A stretch of DNA of 64,000 nt from Bathynomus jamesi (lineage: Eukaryota > Arthropoda > Malacostraca > Isopoda > Cirolanidae), in the NCBI GenBank assembly GCA_023014485.1, contig JAJOZX010009432.1, positions 62,001-126,000 on the forward strand, in the 5' to 3' direction. The position numbers and the translations under genes are program-made. The notes under the pieces are model-generated. The model ran no database searches. It saw only the letters and a program-made list of their open reading frames with translations, and was not told where the DNA came from. Below, one piece after another: positions 22,104-33,577 of this stretch (position 1 is its first letter; each line of letters starts with the position of its first letter).

Positions 22104-22660
22104 GCACCTTGATAAGAAAGACACTGTAAACGACGAAGCTATGCGAATCATATCAACAGCAGCAAAATTAATCCGAGAAGTCAGAAATATGAAACTAGAT
22201 AAAACCTTTTACCCTACAAGTGATTAAATTAAAAATAGTGCTGATAATTCTGGATAGATTCCTGAGAGTTTACATCTATTGCTCTCTTTCCTATTCTCGA
22301 ACACTACCAAACAGTTGCCATTGGACAGTGCATTGTTAAAGCTGCTCGACCACGTACAGCATTACCACCAATTTTATTTGGACTTGACATATAGACAGAT
22401 CACGTGTTTAGCTCAAGATGGCTAATTGGTGAGCTTTTTAAACTAGGATTCTCTGTGTCCTACTCTGAAGTTAACAGATATAAGCAGTCTATCGTTCAAA
22501 ACCAAGATACAAGATCTAGTATTCAGTCATAGTATCCAGCCTTCACTCAATGGGTGGCAGACAATGTAGACTATAACATCGCTACCTTGGATGGTTTGGG
22601 ATGCTATAGCCAACAGTAAGATCGTTTTAGATGGTGGTGCACTACTTCATCATGTACACT
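22104..22660 (+). pseudogene. Outer DTDV-family gene, segment C
   Basis: Begins HKEWHLDKKDTVNDEAMRII and continues IPESLHLLLSFLFSN, then after frame changes VAIGQCIVKAARPRTALPPI, LIGELFKLGFSVSYSEVNRY and FTQWVADNVDYNIATLDG. The FHGMG-type block that follows in the family is reduced to a few bases (TTTGGGATGC). Stops at 22225, 22393 and 22530 and several indels show long decay. T2 is inserted at 22662. Confidence 0.65.
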
Positions 22661-22661
22661 G

Positions 22662-22987
22662 TAGGGTGGATCACTTTTCACTTTTTAAAAAGAAATTATA
22701 GCTGGTCAAAGTTTTTCCCATGATTTGGTTCAGTGGAAGTACACTGACACCATTTTTACCAAAATCGATCAATATTTAGGGGTCGCGCATCGACCTTGAA
22801 AATTTCAATTTTGAAATTTGGCCAAATTGACAATTTTTTACTGAATAAAGATAAATCATCAAATGACCATATTTTCTGAATCCTCTCAGTGAAAGAAATC
22901 CTCTCAGATACTTACCAAGTTGATAGGACAAGTGGTTTAGAAGTTATACTCACCTTGAGATAGCATTAAAATTTAAAATACCATATT
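22662..22987. repeat. T2 left inverted repeat
   Basis: Pairs with 26262-26585. Contains the TAGGGTGG end, AATATTTAGGGGTCGCGCATC about 120 bp in, and ends TTAAAATTTAAAATA. Confidence 0.85.
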
Positions 22988-23217
22988 TGTCCCCGTACCT
23001 CCATATGCTGTCTGCCATTGTTGCTTTTTAGGATAAGATAAAACGAATAAGGAAAGATCAAATGTATTTTGTATTAAAACGGTTTACCGATATCACTAAA
23101 GGCACTTACTCCGGTGCCCCTAACTAGGTTCAAAAACTGTATGAATCGTGGTTAGAACACACGTCATCTTAAGGCGTGCGCCATGTACTCTCTCTGCTAA
23201 CTCCCTTTCCCTCTGCG

Positions 23218-26091
23218 CTACGTCATCTTGGCAAGTGACGACTTCTTGAAGTCACCGAGTTCTTTCCGGCTCTTTTCCACGAGCTGAAGAAGACCCTGCA
23301 GCTGTGACTCGTCTTTTGTGACAGTGTTCGCGTAATCTTCTATCAGTTTTATCCCTCTCTCTGCCACGTCGTTGGTAACTTTCAGATGCGAGATGACATT
23401 CTTCAGATCACAGTAGTTCTTATCTTGATCCCACTTATTCACCGGCAGAGTGAGCCACGTAGACGCGCACACCTGCAGGCCTGTGAACACGAACCACGAT
23501 GACTCATCGATCAGGTCCGGAAGGCGCGTCGTGTCATCAACCGAGACGTTGTCATACGTGAAGTCCTCGGGCACAGCGAGGCGGCACAGCTTCTTTGCCA
23601 TCTCGTGCTTCACAGTGTCTTCCACTTTGTCACTGCAGAGGGCGAAAACGACGGTCTGAGGCCTCAGATACCACAAGTGCCGCCTGATCACTGCCAGTGA
23701 AGCCTCTGCAATCTCGCGATCCACAGCCCTGTACTGCAGAAGACGCTGGTACAACACAAGGTCATTCAGCGGGGCATCAGCTGCGACAGGAGCCGCCAGC
23801 CAGGCAGGTGCGTAGAGGAGTGCAGTAAATAGTACCACTCTCTGAAGTTTCTGTACCAGCTCGTCGTCGAACTCCAGCTGACCGCTGAACATCAGGAGCT
23901 TCGTGTAGTAGATGATCTGAAACGAATACGCACTGTGATGTATAAATACGATACCACTCCATATAAGTTTGTTTAATGGTAAATTATTTATCTTATTTTT
24001 TTCTGGTAGGGACTTCAAATGGCTGTTTGCAGAAGGCAATACAATATTTAACTTCTAATTCAAAATACCAACCTTGGCCATCCACCTCGCATGATGGTAG
24101 GCTCCTGGGCGCATGAAGTGTGTGCCACGACGTGGCTGGGCCCCGAGTACCAGGAGTGTAATCTCCGCCACTTCTCGGTAGTCTTCTCTGACAAGACCAG
24201 AAGCGGTGCCGAGGAACTTGACTGCCTCATCTCGGAGCTCCATCAGCCACGTCACCTCCGCCAAATGCTCGATCTCCAGCTCGCGATAAGTCGAGAGGTC
24301 GAGCTTGTCCCACCTGAAAGGGGAGTTATGAAAATATTGCATGAAAACGACTGAAGTTTCCCTTTTCGACTGCTATTAACATCATTAGTAGAAGGACGCT
24401 GATATCTCAATTGCTCTGAAGGCAAAAAATCATTGGAGAAAACAAATGCGCCTTAGACTTGAAATTCACCTTCTCCTCAGATACTGGAACAAAGGTTCAG
24501 TTGGTGCTGTGGTTCTTCCAAACGCGGTGATGACCACTGCCCCCACGATGAGCTCCATAACGTGATGGCGACAGCCCAGCTGGAAGAGCGGTTTACCAAG
24601 CATGTTCTCCAGCCGGACCACCGCACCCTGCACCCTCCCCGTATTGGAGGAAGTTGTGTCGAAGCACAGTCCAATCACGTTGTTCTCGCATCCCCAGTCT
24701 TTGAGAGCACGAAAGGTCGCCTGGGCCTGGGACAGACCGGTGCCGTCAGCAACAGTCGGAACGGCCAGCAACTTTCCTTCTGTGCATTGGGGAGCTCCGG
24801 AGATGAGAATCGCCTGGCGGTGCTCCAATGATCCAAGAGAGTCCTGAAACGTATGTCATACATGCCAATCCATTATCGTCCACTGGAATATGTCAATCCA
24901 CTGTCGTCACTGGAACATGTTAATTCACTGTCGTCCACGGTGAGGGCAAAACTGACCTTGATTACTTTACCGTCCCAGTGGACGACAGCATGCCTCGGAG
25001 ATACGAAGGATTTCTGCACAGCTGTCGACACTTCACAACGATGTGCCACTCTTCCACGGCGAGACGTGTCCTTCGAGATACTGAATTTGTCCAGGTCTGC
25101 GGGCGGATCTGCCGAACGTAGGACTGCCGCCACGACACTTGCCACCTATGTGCGAAATTGAAAGGAAATTGACAAGGATGCGTATGGTTTTTTGTGACAA
25201 AATAATCACTAAATTTTCCGTCGTTACGTCTATTATATCTTTGTCAAGGAAAGATCATTACTGATATATACACACCTGATTATTGGACATCCGGAAGCGA
25301 TCAGCCACTTCAATAACAGCCGGTGCATTGAGGATGCGGTGAGGAAGGCTGATTGATACAGTTGATTCTCTCGGCTGTCGGTATGGTGGTTCTAGCTGTG
25401 ATTCGGAGTTGCTCGATGATCTGCTTTCTATAGATTCATCGTCGCTCTCAGCTTCGGTTCCTAATTTCGTTTTTGAGGTGCCTGGCTCATCACGAGATTG
25501 TTGTCTTGAGAGTTGCCGTTTTCTCTTGACAACGAACACTTTATCATTCCCACTCATTGTTGCCTGGCGCAGGCCCCGTTGATCCTCATAAAATTTAATA
25601 TCTTCTTGTTTGTTGTTGTCTGAGAGCAGTCGACTTTTCTGTATCTCTTCAATAGCATCGGGAGCTCCGATGTCCCAGAGCTTGTTCAGATTTTCTGAAA
25701 ACTTCTCCCTGCCTTTTCCCGCGTCACTGTCTCTCATCTTGCTCTTCTGCAGCGAGCGCCACTCTTCCCACAGTAACTCCAGTTTTCTTTCGCAGTTACG
25801 CCTCGTGATCGTCTTTATACGTGCCATGTTCCAAAATGCCAGAACATTGGCCACCGTGTCTTTTACGGCGGCCTTCCTGTCAGTAGTTTCCTGCTTGGCA
25901 TAGAAGAAGTACTGGAGAACTTGATGGGTGGTTGGCAATTTGGCACCACCGATCGAGGAAGATGGCTGACCAATTAAGAAGACGTCCGTGGCTGACCTTA
26001 GAGAAGGTGGTGCTGTTGTTGCTGCTTTCTCTTTTCCAGAATAAGTAACTTTCAGAGTCTTCCCACTCCTGGTTGTTAACAGTTTATCCAT
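23218..26091 (-). CDS. T2 transposase-like protein, five exons, 772 residues, no visible lesion
   Basis: Exons (minus): 26091-25276, 25145-24957, 24843-24470, 24313-24073, 23916-23218, ending in TAG. All introns are GT/AG with phases 0, 0, 2, 0 and the total is exactly 773 codons. The start is the ATG of MDKLLTTRSGK, just inside an acceptor-like TTTTTACAG. Residues 1-272 are basic/acidic with no clear domain; Asp330 lies in HWDGK, Asp397 in CFDTTSSNTG, then GCRHHVMELIV (426), LNDLVLYQRLL, RRHLWYLRPQTVVFALC and Glu726 in VTNDVAERGIKLI. I infer a DDE-type, RNase H-like catalytic core; the CRHH block and the C-terminal AERG recall hAT proteins, but similarity is too weak to place it. The intact gene between near-identical ends suggests recent mobility. 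The promoter was not identified. Confidence 0.8.
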
Positions 26092-26261
26092 TGTACTAAA
26101 GTCTAGACTTATCAAACAAGAATCAATTGACACAGTTGATCTGTAAAAAGCAAACTGTGATTAGTAAAAATATTGGTCATAGACATAGCGTGTGTGTGTA
26201 ATTGGGATTTTAGGATGCGCCAGCTACTGATGCTATGATTACGTCCATAACGGGGGACAAA

Positions 26262-26585
26262 TACGATATTTTAAATTTTAATGTTATTTCTAGGTGAGTG
26301 TAACTTCTAAACCACTTGTCCGATCAACTTGGTAAGTATCTGAGAGGATTTCTTTCACTGAGATTATTCAGAAAATATGGTCATTTGATGATTTATCTTT
26401 ATTCAGTAAAAAATTGTCAATTTGGCCAAATTTCCAAAATTGAAATTTTCAAGGGCGATGCGCGACCCCTAAATATTGATCGATTTTGGTAAAAATGGTG
26501 TCAGTGTACTTCCACTGAACCAAATCATGGGAAAAACTTTGACCAGCTATAATCTTTTAAAAAAAGTGAAAAGTGATCCACCCTA
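26262..26585. repeat. T2 right inverted repeat
   Basis: Inverted copy of 22662-22987, ending GATCCACCCTA. The T2 gene is read away from this end. Confidence 0.85.
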
Positions 26586-26591
26586 AATTGC

Positions 26592-26880
26592 ACAGTTGCC
26601 CGCATATGTAACGTTCCTCGCCTCACAGGCGACTCCGTATATGTGGCAATACCGCAGTGATAGTCAAGGTACTCCAACTGGGAGAAGGTGGGGTGGAAGG
26701 GGAACAACCGAGTCCAACAACATATAACACAGACATATACAGTATATCTAAAGGGCAATTGAATGTACATTCATTGACACACAGGTAATTACACTGTAAT
26801 GTCTGTGTTCATAAAGATAAACAATTAATATGATCGTATACAACGTTGAACTCCATGTAGTTTATTAGTCTTATACAGTA
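26592..26880. repeat. Left inverted repeat of a 15-kb block (partner 41742-42040)
   Basis: GTTGCCCGCATATGTAACG through CACAGGCGACTCCGTA, AACAATTAATATGATCG and TTATTAGTCTTATACAGTA, matching 41742-42040 in inverse orientation at roughly 80-90 per cent by eye. T2 appears to have landed in the tip of this repeat, since ATGTACAcT precedes T2 and ATGTACAGTTGCCC is the intact tip on the other side. Confidence 0.7.
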
Positions 26881-28099
26881 ATAAGGTTCCATTATGATTA
26901 CTGCAAGTCTATATGAACAGCTACCACAATACAACTTTTTATATACTAGTGAATTTGAACCAAAAATAGACATTACACAACCAATTACAATTACATTACA
27001 ATAGTTTGTAATATTTTGAGATTAGCTAGTCGAGAAAATGTAAATTTATGGATAACTTAACTTATTATGCTTTGCCATTTTTGTAAAGGTAAAATATTTT
27101 TATATAATTACACTTTGAAATTGGTATAAATTATCCCAGTATTTTTTGGTCGGGGAACTTTTTTGGGTATTACCCAAAAATCTATTTGAGTAAAATGAAA
27201 TTACCCCAGACTTCAAAGTAAACAAAAATAAGCCAATTGCTCTTAAAATTGTTGCATATGGTATACAAAAAATTCAAATTCAAAAATTGTTTATTGGATC
27301 CATTATTATGGAGAAATAAAAAAAAGCCACACATGCTGGCATAAGAATAGCACACAAACAAAATTAGTAAAAAGGATTGAAGAACTGAAGAATTTCATTT
27401 AAAACATCTCCACTTCAGGTTTTGGAAAAATGATGCTGTTTCATTTTGATACAACAACCTCAAAATCAGGACGTAAATTCGTAATATTCTAAAATTTAGA
27501 ATAACGCCACATTTATGTAACAAAATAAAATAAAAATATACGAAAAAAATATCAACACAAAGTGTCAAGCACTAAAAGCACCTCTTCGTTTCATGATACC
27601 ATACACACGACTGAGGCTCTGAGGGAAGTGTCTCTCATACCACACGCATTACCCACAAAATTTTTAAATTTACCCATTTGGGGTAATTTACCCCTGTTCC
27701 CCGACCACTGGTATACTGGCTCAAATAAAGAAATTTCATCCAAGAATAGTTTGAAAATTATTGTTCTCCATAAAGAAGGCAACACTCAAAGACAAATAGC
27801 TGCTAAAGCTGGCAGATCATTGTCTACTGTTTCCAAAACACTTTCTCACCACTCACAAACTGGGGATGTAAAGAACAAAACAGGATGAGGATGGAAGCAA
27901 AAACATCTAAAAAGGATGATGAGTATATGATAACAATGAGGAAGCGTAATAGAAAGAAGACTGGTGGGTGGAGAAGGGGAATGAGGGAGTGTGGAGGTTG
28001 GTTGTGTAATGTGTATTTTGGTTCAAATTCACGAGTATATAAAAGTTGTATTGTGGTAGCTGTTCATATAGACTTGCAGTAATTATAATGGAACCTTAT
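26881..28099 (+). mobile_element. Tc1-like remnant with about 100-bp inverted repeats and an HTH fragment
   Basis: The ends are ATAAGGTTCCATTATGATTA at 26881 and its near complement ending GGAACCTTAT at 28099, extending inward through CAGCTACCACAATACAACTTT and GGTTCAAATTCA. The ORF piece at 27720-27885 gives KNSLKIIVLHKEGNTQRQIA then AGRSLSTVSKTL, the N-terminal helix-turn-helix of Tc1-like transposases. The DDE region is absent, so this is an internally deleted copy. TTTTTGGTC...TTACCCC and its complement at about 27137-27190 and 27670-27705 form a further internal inverted pair. Confidence 0.6.
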
Positions 28100-28290
28100 C
28101 TATACTAATAATTGTGATGGTCGAACTGCCTGCGAACTTCTTTTCTGTTTCTATTTGGCCGGCCAAACCACTGGCCAGATTTGGATGAGATTTAGGGGAT
28201 AGGGGTAACTGAGGCCGGGGAAAAACATAGGCTATGTGGCGATGGAGGTCTCTGTATTTCGAATTGGTTGAAAGGTAGTGACATCATAGA
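28100..28290 (+). mobile_element. Possible Helitron 5' fragment
   Basis: TCTATACTAATAATTGTGAT, then CCAGATTTGGATGAGATTT and GAGGCCGGGG resemble conserved pieces near the 5' ends of animal Helitrons. No Rep/helicase and no 3' hairpin-CTRR end were seen, so this is weak. Confidence 0.3.
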
Positions 28291-28768
28291 CAGTGGCGTC
28301 GTGGCAGGGGGGACATTTGCCTGCCCTAATTTTGACTAGTCGGAAATTTTGATCATAGTCGGGAATTTTCAATTCCTGCATTGCATTCCTTGGATTGACA
28401 TAACATAAACCACGATAGTTACAAAACATTTTGGCTTCAACCAACATTGTTTTGGTTATCGACCGTGTTCGTGATACTTCTTGAGTGGAAACAAATTTAT
28501 TGCTATTTGTCAGATGTATCGCTCATGTTTAGTTAGTAATTTAGATAAGATAATATAGCAGTGTTGTACGGTTTTTATAGTAGTGTGTAATTGTATGTAA
28601 TTCCTTATACTGTAATGTATAAAATGAAGTGAAACATTACACAGCTGATGACTAACCAAGCAAGTGCTTACAATTTCATACCTTACGGCTTACACAATAC
28701 ATAGCCCTACCCAGTCGGAAAAATCTTTGAACTTGCCCACCCTATTTTTCCATCCCACGACACCCCTG
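28291..28768. mobile_element. hAT-type MITE, 478 bp, perfect 8-bp duplication
   Basis: CAGTGGCGTCGTGG at the left and CCACGACACCCCTG at the right, flanked by ATCATAGA at 28283-28290 and 28769-28776. The interior is non-coding. Confidence 0.88.
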
Positions 28769-29266
28769 ATCATAGACACGTCCTAAAAGATAGTGACATA
28801 AAATGGGCGGAGCTCTAGCATATATATATATATATAACTAAATAGGAATATGAAAACAAGAGATACGACTCTCAACATTTATTGGCCAAACGTTTCGGTC
28901 CACTCAGGGGCCATCTTCAGTGACTAAATAGAAGCATCTAAAAAACAATCATATAACTAAAGTAAATACAAATGTCATAAATATACTGTACAATAATAAA
29001 ATTGAATACAAAAAGTAAAAAAAGTTAAAAAAAAAAAAAAACTTGAGAAAAAACTATCTGGATTATAAGACAAAATAAAAGAAAGTAAAAATAAAACAGA
29101 AAAAAACAAAATTTAAAAATTTAAAAAGTTTAAAAAAATTTAAAATTTAAATTTTTTTTAAAAAAGGACTGACCTGGATGGTAAAAGTTACAAATGACAA
29201 GTGGAGAGAAAGGAAAGAAGATAAAACAAGTTAGTGCGTAAGTTGCGTTAAAAAGGTGTTGGTTGG

Positions 29267-29422
29267 TTAGAAAGTATGTAATTTTATCGAGGAAAGGCTG
29301 TCGTTTAATTCTAGATTTAATTTCTTGATAAAAAGGGATTCTAAAATTTTAAGATCAAGCGAATTAGAAGCAGACGACAAAATCGCAAAGGAGTCCTGGT
29401 GGCACGGGTGGTCAATGGTCAT
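29267..29422 (-). pseudogene. Penelope-like GIY-YIG tail, minus arm
   Basis: Reads DHPCHQDSFAILSSASNS, LDLKILESLFIKKLNLELND and ends SSIKLHTF plus stop near 29272. It is cut by T3 at 29423; the missing upstream part is at 33242-33310. Confidence 0.7.
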
Positions 29423-32400
29423 TAGGGTGGCCCACTTTTCAATTTTTTTTTTAAAAGTATAGGTTATCGTAGTTTTTCCCATTATTTGGCACTATACTAG
29501 CACATTGGTACCATTTTTACAAAAATTGATCAATATTTAGGGGTCTCGCATCGACCTTGAAATTACGAGTTTTTTTTTAAAAATGCGTACTTTTTAACTT
29601 TTTACTGAATGAAGATAAATCATTAAGTAGGGATGTTTTCTGAATCCTCTTGATGAGAGAAGCCGTTTGGTGTGCCTTCCAATGTCATACGACTAACGGT
29701 TTAAAAGTTGTGCCTGTATACAGGTAATACCAATGTGCTAGTATAGTGCCAAATAATGGGAAAAACCACGATCACCTATATACTTTTCAAAAAAATCAGC
29801 AAATAGCAGACATATAAGGAAGAAAGAAACAATAACTTAAACAATCACTTTTGCATTGTATTGACCAAGTCTGTCACACGTCACTGGCTGCAACGTTGTC
29901 CCTCTGTGCTATGTCATCGTGGCGAGTGATGACTTCTTGAAGTCGCCAAGCTCTTTCCAGTTCTTTTCCACCACTTGCAGAAGATCCTGCAGCTGTGCCT
30001 CGTCCTTTGTGACCGTGTTTGCATAGTCTTGTATCAGTTGGACTCCTCGTTCAGCGACGTCATTGGTGACCTGGAGATTAGAGATCACATCCTTCAGACG
30101 ACAAAAGTCCTCGTTCTCGTCCCACTTATCAGTTGGCAGGGTGAGCCACGAAGACCCATACATCTTCAGACCTGCAAGTAAGAACCAGGAGGACTCGTCG
30201 ATCAGGTCGCGGAGTAGCATCATCTCGTCGACTGAGACGTTCTCGTATGTGAAGTCTTTGGGTACAGGGAGGTGGGACAGCTTCTCTGCCATCTGTTGCT
30301 TCACAGTGCCATCCACCTTGTTGCTGCATAGAGCGAAGATGACGGTCTGAGGCCTCAGATACCAGAAGTGCCGCCTCATCGCTGCCAGTGACGCTTCTGC
30401 CACTCGCGGTCCACTGCCCTATACCTCAGAAAATGCTGGTATAGTACCAGGTCATTCAACGGCGCATCAACTGCTACAGGGGCCGCCAACCAAGCTGGTA
30501 CGTACAGAAGAGCGATGAACACCACGATCCTGTGCAGTTTGTCGACCAGCTCGGCGTCGAGCTCCAGCTGCCTACTGAACATCAGCAGTTTTGTGTAGTA
30601 GATGACCTGAAACAGAATAGGCACCATTGTAAGTAAGACAGGTTTATTGTTACCAATTACTTTGTTTGCGTTATAATGAAATGTTTATCTTTGAATAACA
30701 TTTAAACTTATCTCTAGATTATTTTTGTTTGAAAATACTAACTTTAGCCATCCATCTTGCGTGGTGGTAGGCTCCTGGGCGCATGAGGTGAATGCCACGG
30801 CGTGGTTGTGTCCCGAGTACCAGGAGCGTGATCTCTGCCACTTCCCGGTAATCGTCTCTGACGAAACCAGAAGCTGTGCTCAGGAAGCTGACCGCCGCGT
30901 CCCGGAGTTCTATTAGCCACGTACCTCCGCCAGATTCTCGACCTGCAGCTTGCAGTAGGTCGAGAGATCGAGCTCGTCCCATCTTTAAAAATAATAAACA
31001 AGAAAATTGTGTGAGAAAACTCTGAAGTTCCGGTTTGGCTTGCTGTTTTATAAACTAATGGAATATCATGTGTCCTAACTTTACCTTGCACAAAAAATGA
31101 ACTAACCTTCTCTTCAACTGCTGAAACAAAGGATCAGTTGGTGCCGTAGTCCTTCCGAGCAGGGTGACGGCTACTGCCCCCACGATAAGCTCTAGGACGT
31201 GATGGCGGCATCCCAGCTGGAGTAGCGGTCGCCCGAGCATGTTTTCCAGCCGGACACTGCACCCTGCACCCTCCCCGTGTTGGTGGAAGTGGTGTCGAAG
31301 CAGAGTCCGATGACGCTCTCCTCACATCCCCAATCTTCGAGAGCATGTATGGTTGCCCGCGCCTGCGACAGTCCGGTGCCGTCAGCAACAGCTGGGACTG
31401 ACAGCAACTTTCCTTCTGTGCAATGAGAAGCCCCGGAGATGAGAATTGCTTGGCGGTGCTCCGCCGTTCCAAGGAAGTTCTGAAACACATGCCATATATT
31501 TCAATTTCATGGTTGTAAAGTAACCTATTTTTGTTCACATTCAGTTCTCTTTTTAATTGACATTATGCTTCATGAATCTCATTACTAAATTGATAGCTAT
31601 GAAAACTTAATCAACTGACCTTGACCATTTTGCCATCCCAGTGGACAACAGTGTGCCTCGGTGGCGTGAAGGAGTCCTTCACAGCCGTCGCCACTTCACG
31701 GCGATGTGACACTCTTCCCCGGCGAGCCGTTTCTTTCGAGATGCTGAACTGATTGAGGTCTGCTGGTGGATCCGCCGAACGTGTGATAGCAGCCACAATG
31801 CTTACTACCTATGTAGAGAATGGAAAGTGGAAAGGAAACTGTCAAGAATACATGTGGGTTACGGGACACTTTAAAACTGACGCTATCGATGAATACTATA
31901 CACAATACGCACCTGATTATTGGACATGCGGAAACGATCAGCCACTTCCATGACAGCAGGTGCATTAAGGATGCGGCGAGGAAGATTGACAGACACACTT
32001 GGCTCTTTCGGCAGGGGAACGCTAGTTCTGTCTCCGACTCTCCTGACATGCCAGTATCATCATTCTCCATGGCCTCATTTCCGTTTTCGTATGCACACTT
32101 TGAGGTTTGCGGCTCCTGGCGAGGACGTTTTCTTCCTTCCTGTAGCTTTCTTTTTACAGCGAAAACTTTATCGTTCCCGCTCATCGTTGCCACCCGAGGA
32201 CCACGTTGATCGAGGTAGAAGTCAATGTCTTCTTTCTTGTCCTTGTCGGACAGCAGTCGATTCTTCTTTATATCTTCGACAGCGTCAGATGCTCCGATAT
32301 CCCACAGCTTGTCCACACTGTCCGAAAACTTCTGCCGTTTTCCTCCGGCGTCAGTTTCTCGTTTTCTGCTCTTTTGGAGTAAGTGCCACTCTTTCCACAA

Positions 32401-33241
32401 TACCTATAGCTTCCGTTCGCAGTTGAGCTTTGTGATTGTTTTAATGCGGGCCATGTTCCAAAACTTTAAGACGTTGTTTACGGTTTCTTTGAATGCGTCT
32501 TTCCTGTTAGCAGTGTACTTGATAACACTGAAGAAGTATTGCAAAACCTGCCGTGTTGTTGGCAATTTGCTACCACTGATGGAGGACGACGGTTGGCCAA
32601 CTAAAAAAATTTCCGAGGCCGATCTTAGAGAAGGTAGCGATGTTATTTTCGCCTTTCCTTTTGATGACTCTCTATTTGTAGCTTCAAGAGTTCTTCCAGT
32701 TATGGTTGCCATCGATTTGTCCATGACAAAGGATGAGGAACTCAGACAGAATTTCAAAATGTTATGATCTGCAAAAAAAGAAATAGGTTAGGTACCTGGC
32801 ACAGGCATAGTGCATTTTCTAATTACCTATATACATTATACATTCCGCCCGGGTATGGTGACTCATTTTTTGAAAAGTATAGGTGATCGTGGTTTTTCCC
32901 ATTATTTGGCACTATACTATCACATTGGTATTACCTGTATACAGGCACAACCTTTAAACCGTTAGTCGTATGACATTGGCAGGCACACCAAACGACTTCT
33001 CTCATTAAGAGGATTCAAAAAACATCCCACATCCCTACTTAATGATTTATCTTGATTCAGTAAAAAGTTAAAAAGTACGCATTTTTAAAAAAAAACTAGT
33101 AATTTCAAGGTCGATGCGAGACCCCTAAATATTGATCAATTTTTGTAAAAATGGTACCAATGTGCTAGTATAGTGCCAAATAATGGGAAAAACCACGATC
33201 ACCTATACTTTTCAAAAAAAATTGAAAAGTGGGCCACCCTA
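29423..33241 (-). mobile_element. T3: decayed relative of T2 with palindromic long inverted repeats
   Basis: The ends are TAGGGTGGCCCACTTTTCAA and its complement; inverted repeats are about 375 bp (29423-29797, 32866-33241). It is 3819 bp long. A candidate target duplication is ATGGTCAT (29415-29422) versus TTGGTCAT (33244-33251), 7 of 8. Each inverted repeat is itself an inverted pair: GGCACTATACTAGCACATTGG at 29489 recurs inverted at about 29727-29755. Confidence 0.82.
29909..32724 (-). pseudogene. T3 transposase-like gene, same five-exon plan as T2, disrupted
   Basis: Exon equivalents: about 32724-31925 (MDKSMATITGRTL, VGQPSSSISGSKLPTTRQVL), 31808-31621 (ADPPADLNQFSISKETARRG, HWDGK), 31480-31107 (GLCFDTTSTNTGRVQGAV), 30980-30743 (RRGIHLMRPGAYHHARWMAK) and 30606-29909 (APLNDLVLYQHFLRYRAVDR, VTNDVAERGVQLIQDYA). 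Splice sites sit where they do in T2. Lesions: a TAG replacing Glu in ERKLxVLW near 32400, frameshifts near 32000, in exon 3 after QGAV, in exon 4 and in exon 5 after AVDRE. The catalytic residues of the family are all still readable. It is older than T2. Confidence 0.8.
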
Positions 33242-33310
33242 AATTGGTCATGGGTCTCTGAATGATGCCGAATAGCAGAGGATTCAAGAGTGGAAAGAGG
33301 GCGAGAAGTC

Positions 33311-33577
33311 GTTATGTGGGGCAGACTGCCCTACAGTTAAAACTTAGGATTTCGAAGCATTTGGGTTTTTCTTATCGAACTTCTCGCCCTCTTTCCACTC
33401 CTGAATCCTCTGCTATTCGGCATCATTCAGAGACCAATGACCACCTGTGCCACCAGGACTCCTTTGCGATTTTGTCGTCTGCTTCTAATTCGCTTGATCT
33501 TAAAATTTTAGAATTCCTTTTTATCAAGAAATTAAATCCGGAATTAAACGACAGCCTTTCCTCGATAAAATTACATA
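33311..33577 (+). pseudogene. Penelope-like GIY-YIG tail, plus arm
   Basis: RYVGQTALQLKLRISKHLG is the GIY-YIG family motif region (YVGQT plus the following Arg), followed by AIRHHSETNDHLCHQDSF and SLDLKILEFLFIKKLN, closing SSIKLHT where the mariner interrupts. No reverse transcriptase part is left. Confidence 0.72.

Larger units (their letters stand above)
22662..26585 (-). mobile_element. T2: TAGGGTGG-end transposon with long inverted repeats, apparently autonomous
   Basis: 3924 bp, bounded by TAGGGTGGATCACTTTTCAC and its complement. The inverted repeats run about 325 bp (22662-22987 and 26262-26585) with only scattered mismatches, and include ATCAATATTTAGGGGTCGCG shared in variant form with T1 and T3. 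The interior is a single minus-strand gene with five exons and no lesion. The target duplication is uncertain: GTACACTG (22654-22661) and TTGCACAG (26588-26595) match at 5 of 8 positions; a 2-bp TA is also possible. Confidence 0.85.

Noticed and set aside
22654..26595. A confident 8-bp target duplication for T2
   Set aside because: The best pairing matches only 5 of 8 positions, and T2 lies in an older repeat tip that may mimic a duplication.
28100..28290. Firm Helitron call
   Set aside because: Only 5'-like motifs are present; no 3' hairpin with CTRR end and no Rep/helicase.
31753..32767. Plus-strand ORFs in T3 (up to 180 codons)
   Set aside because: They are antisense shadows of the minus-strand transposase exons, whose homologue T2 is intact on that strand.
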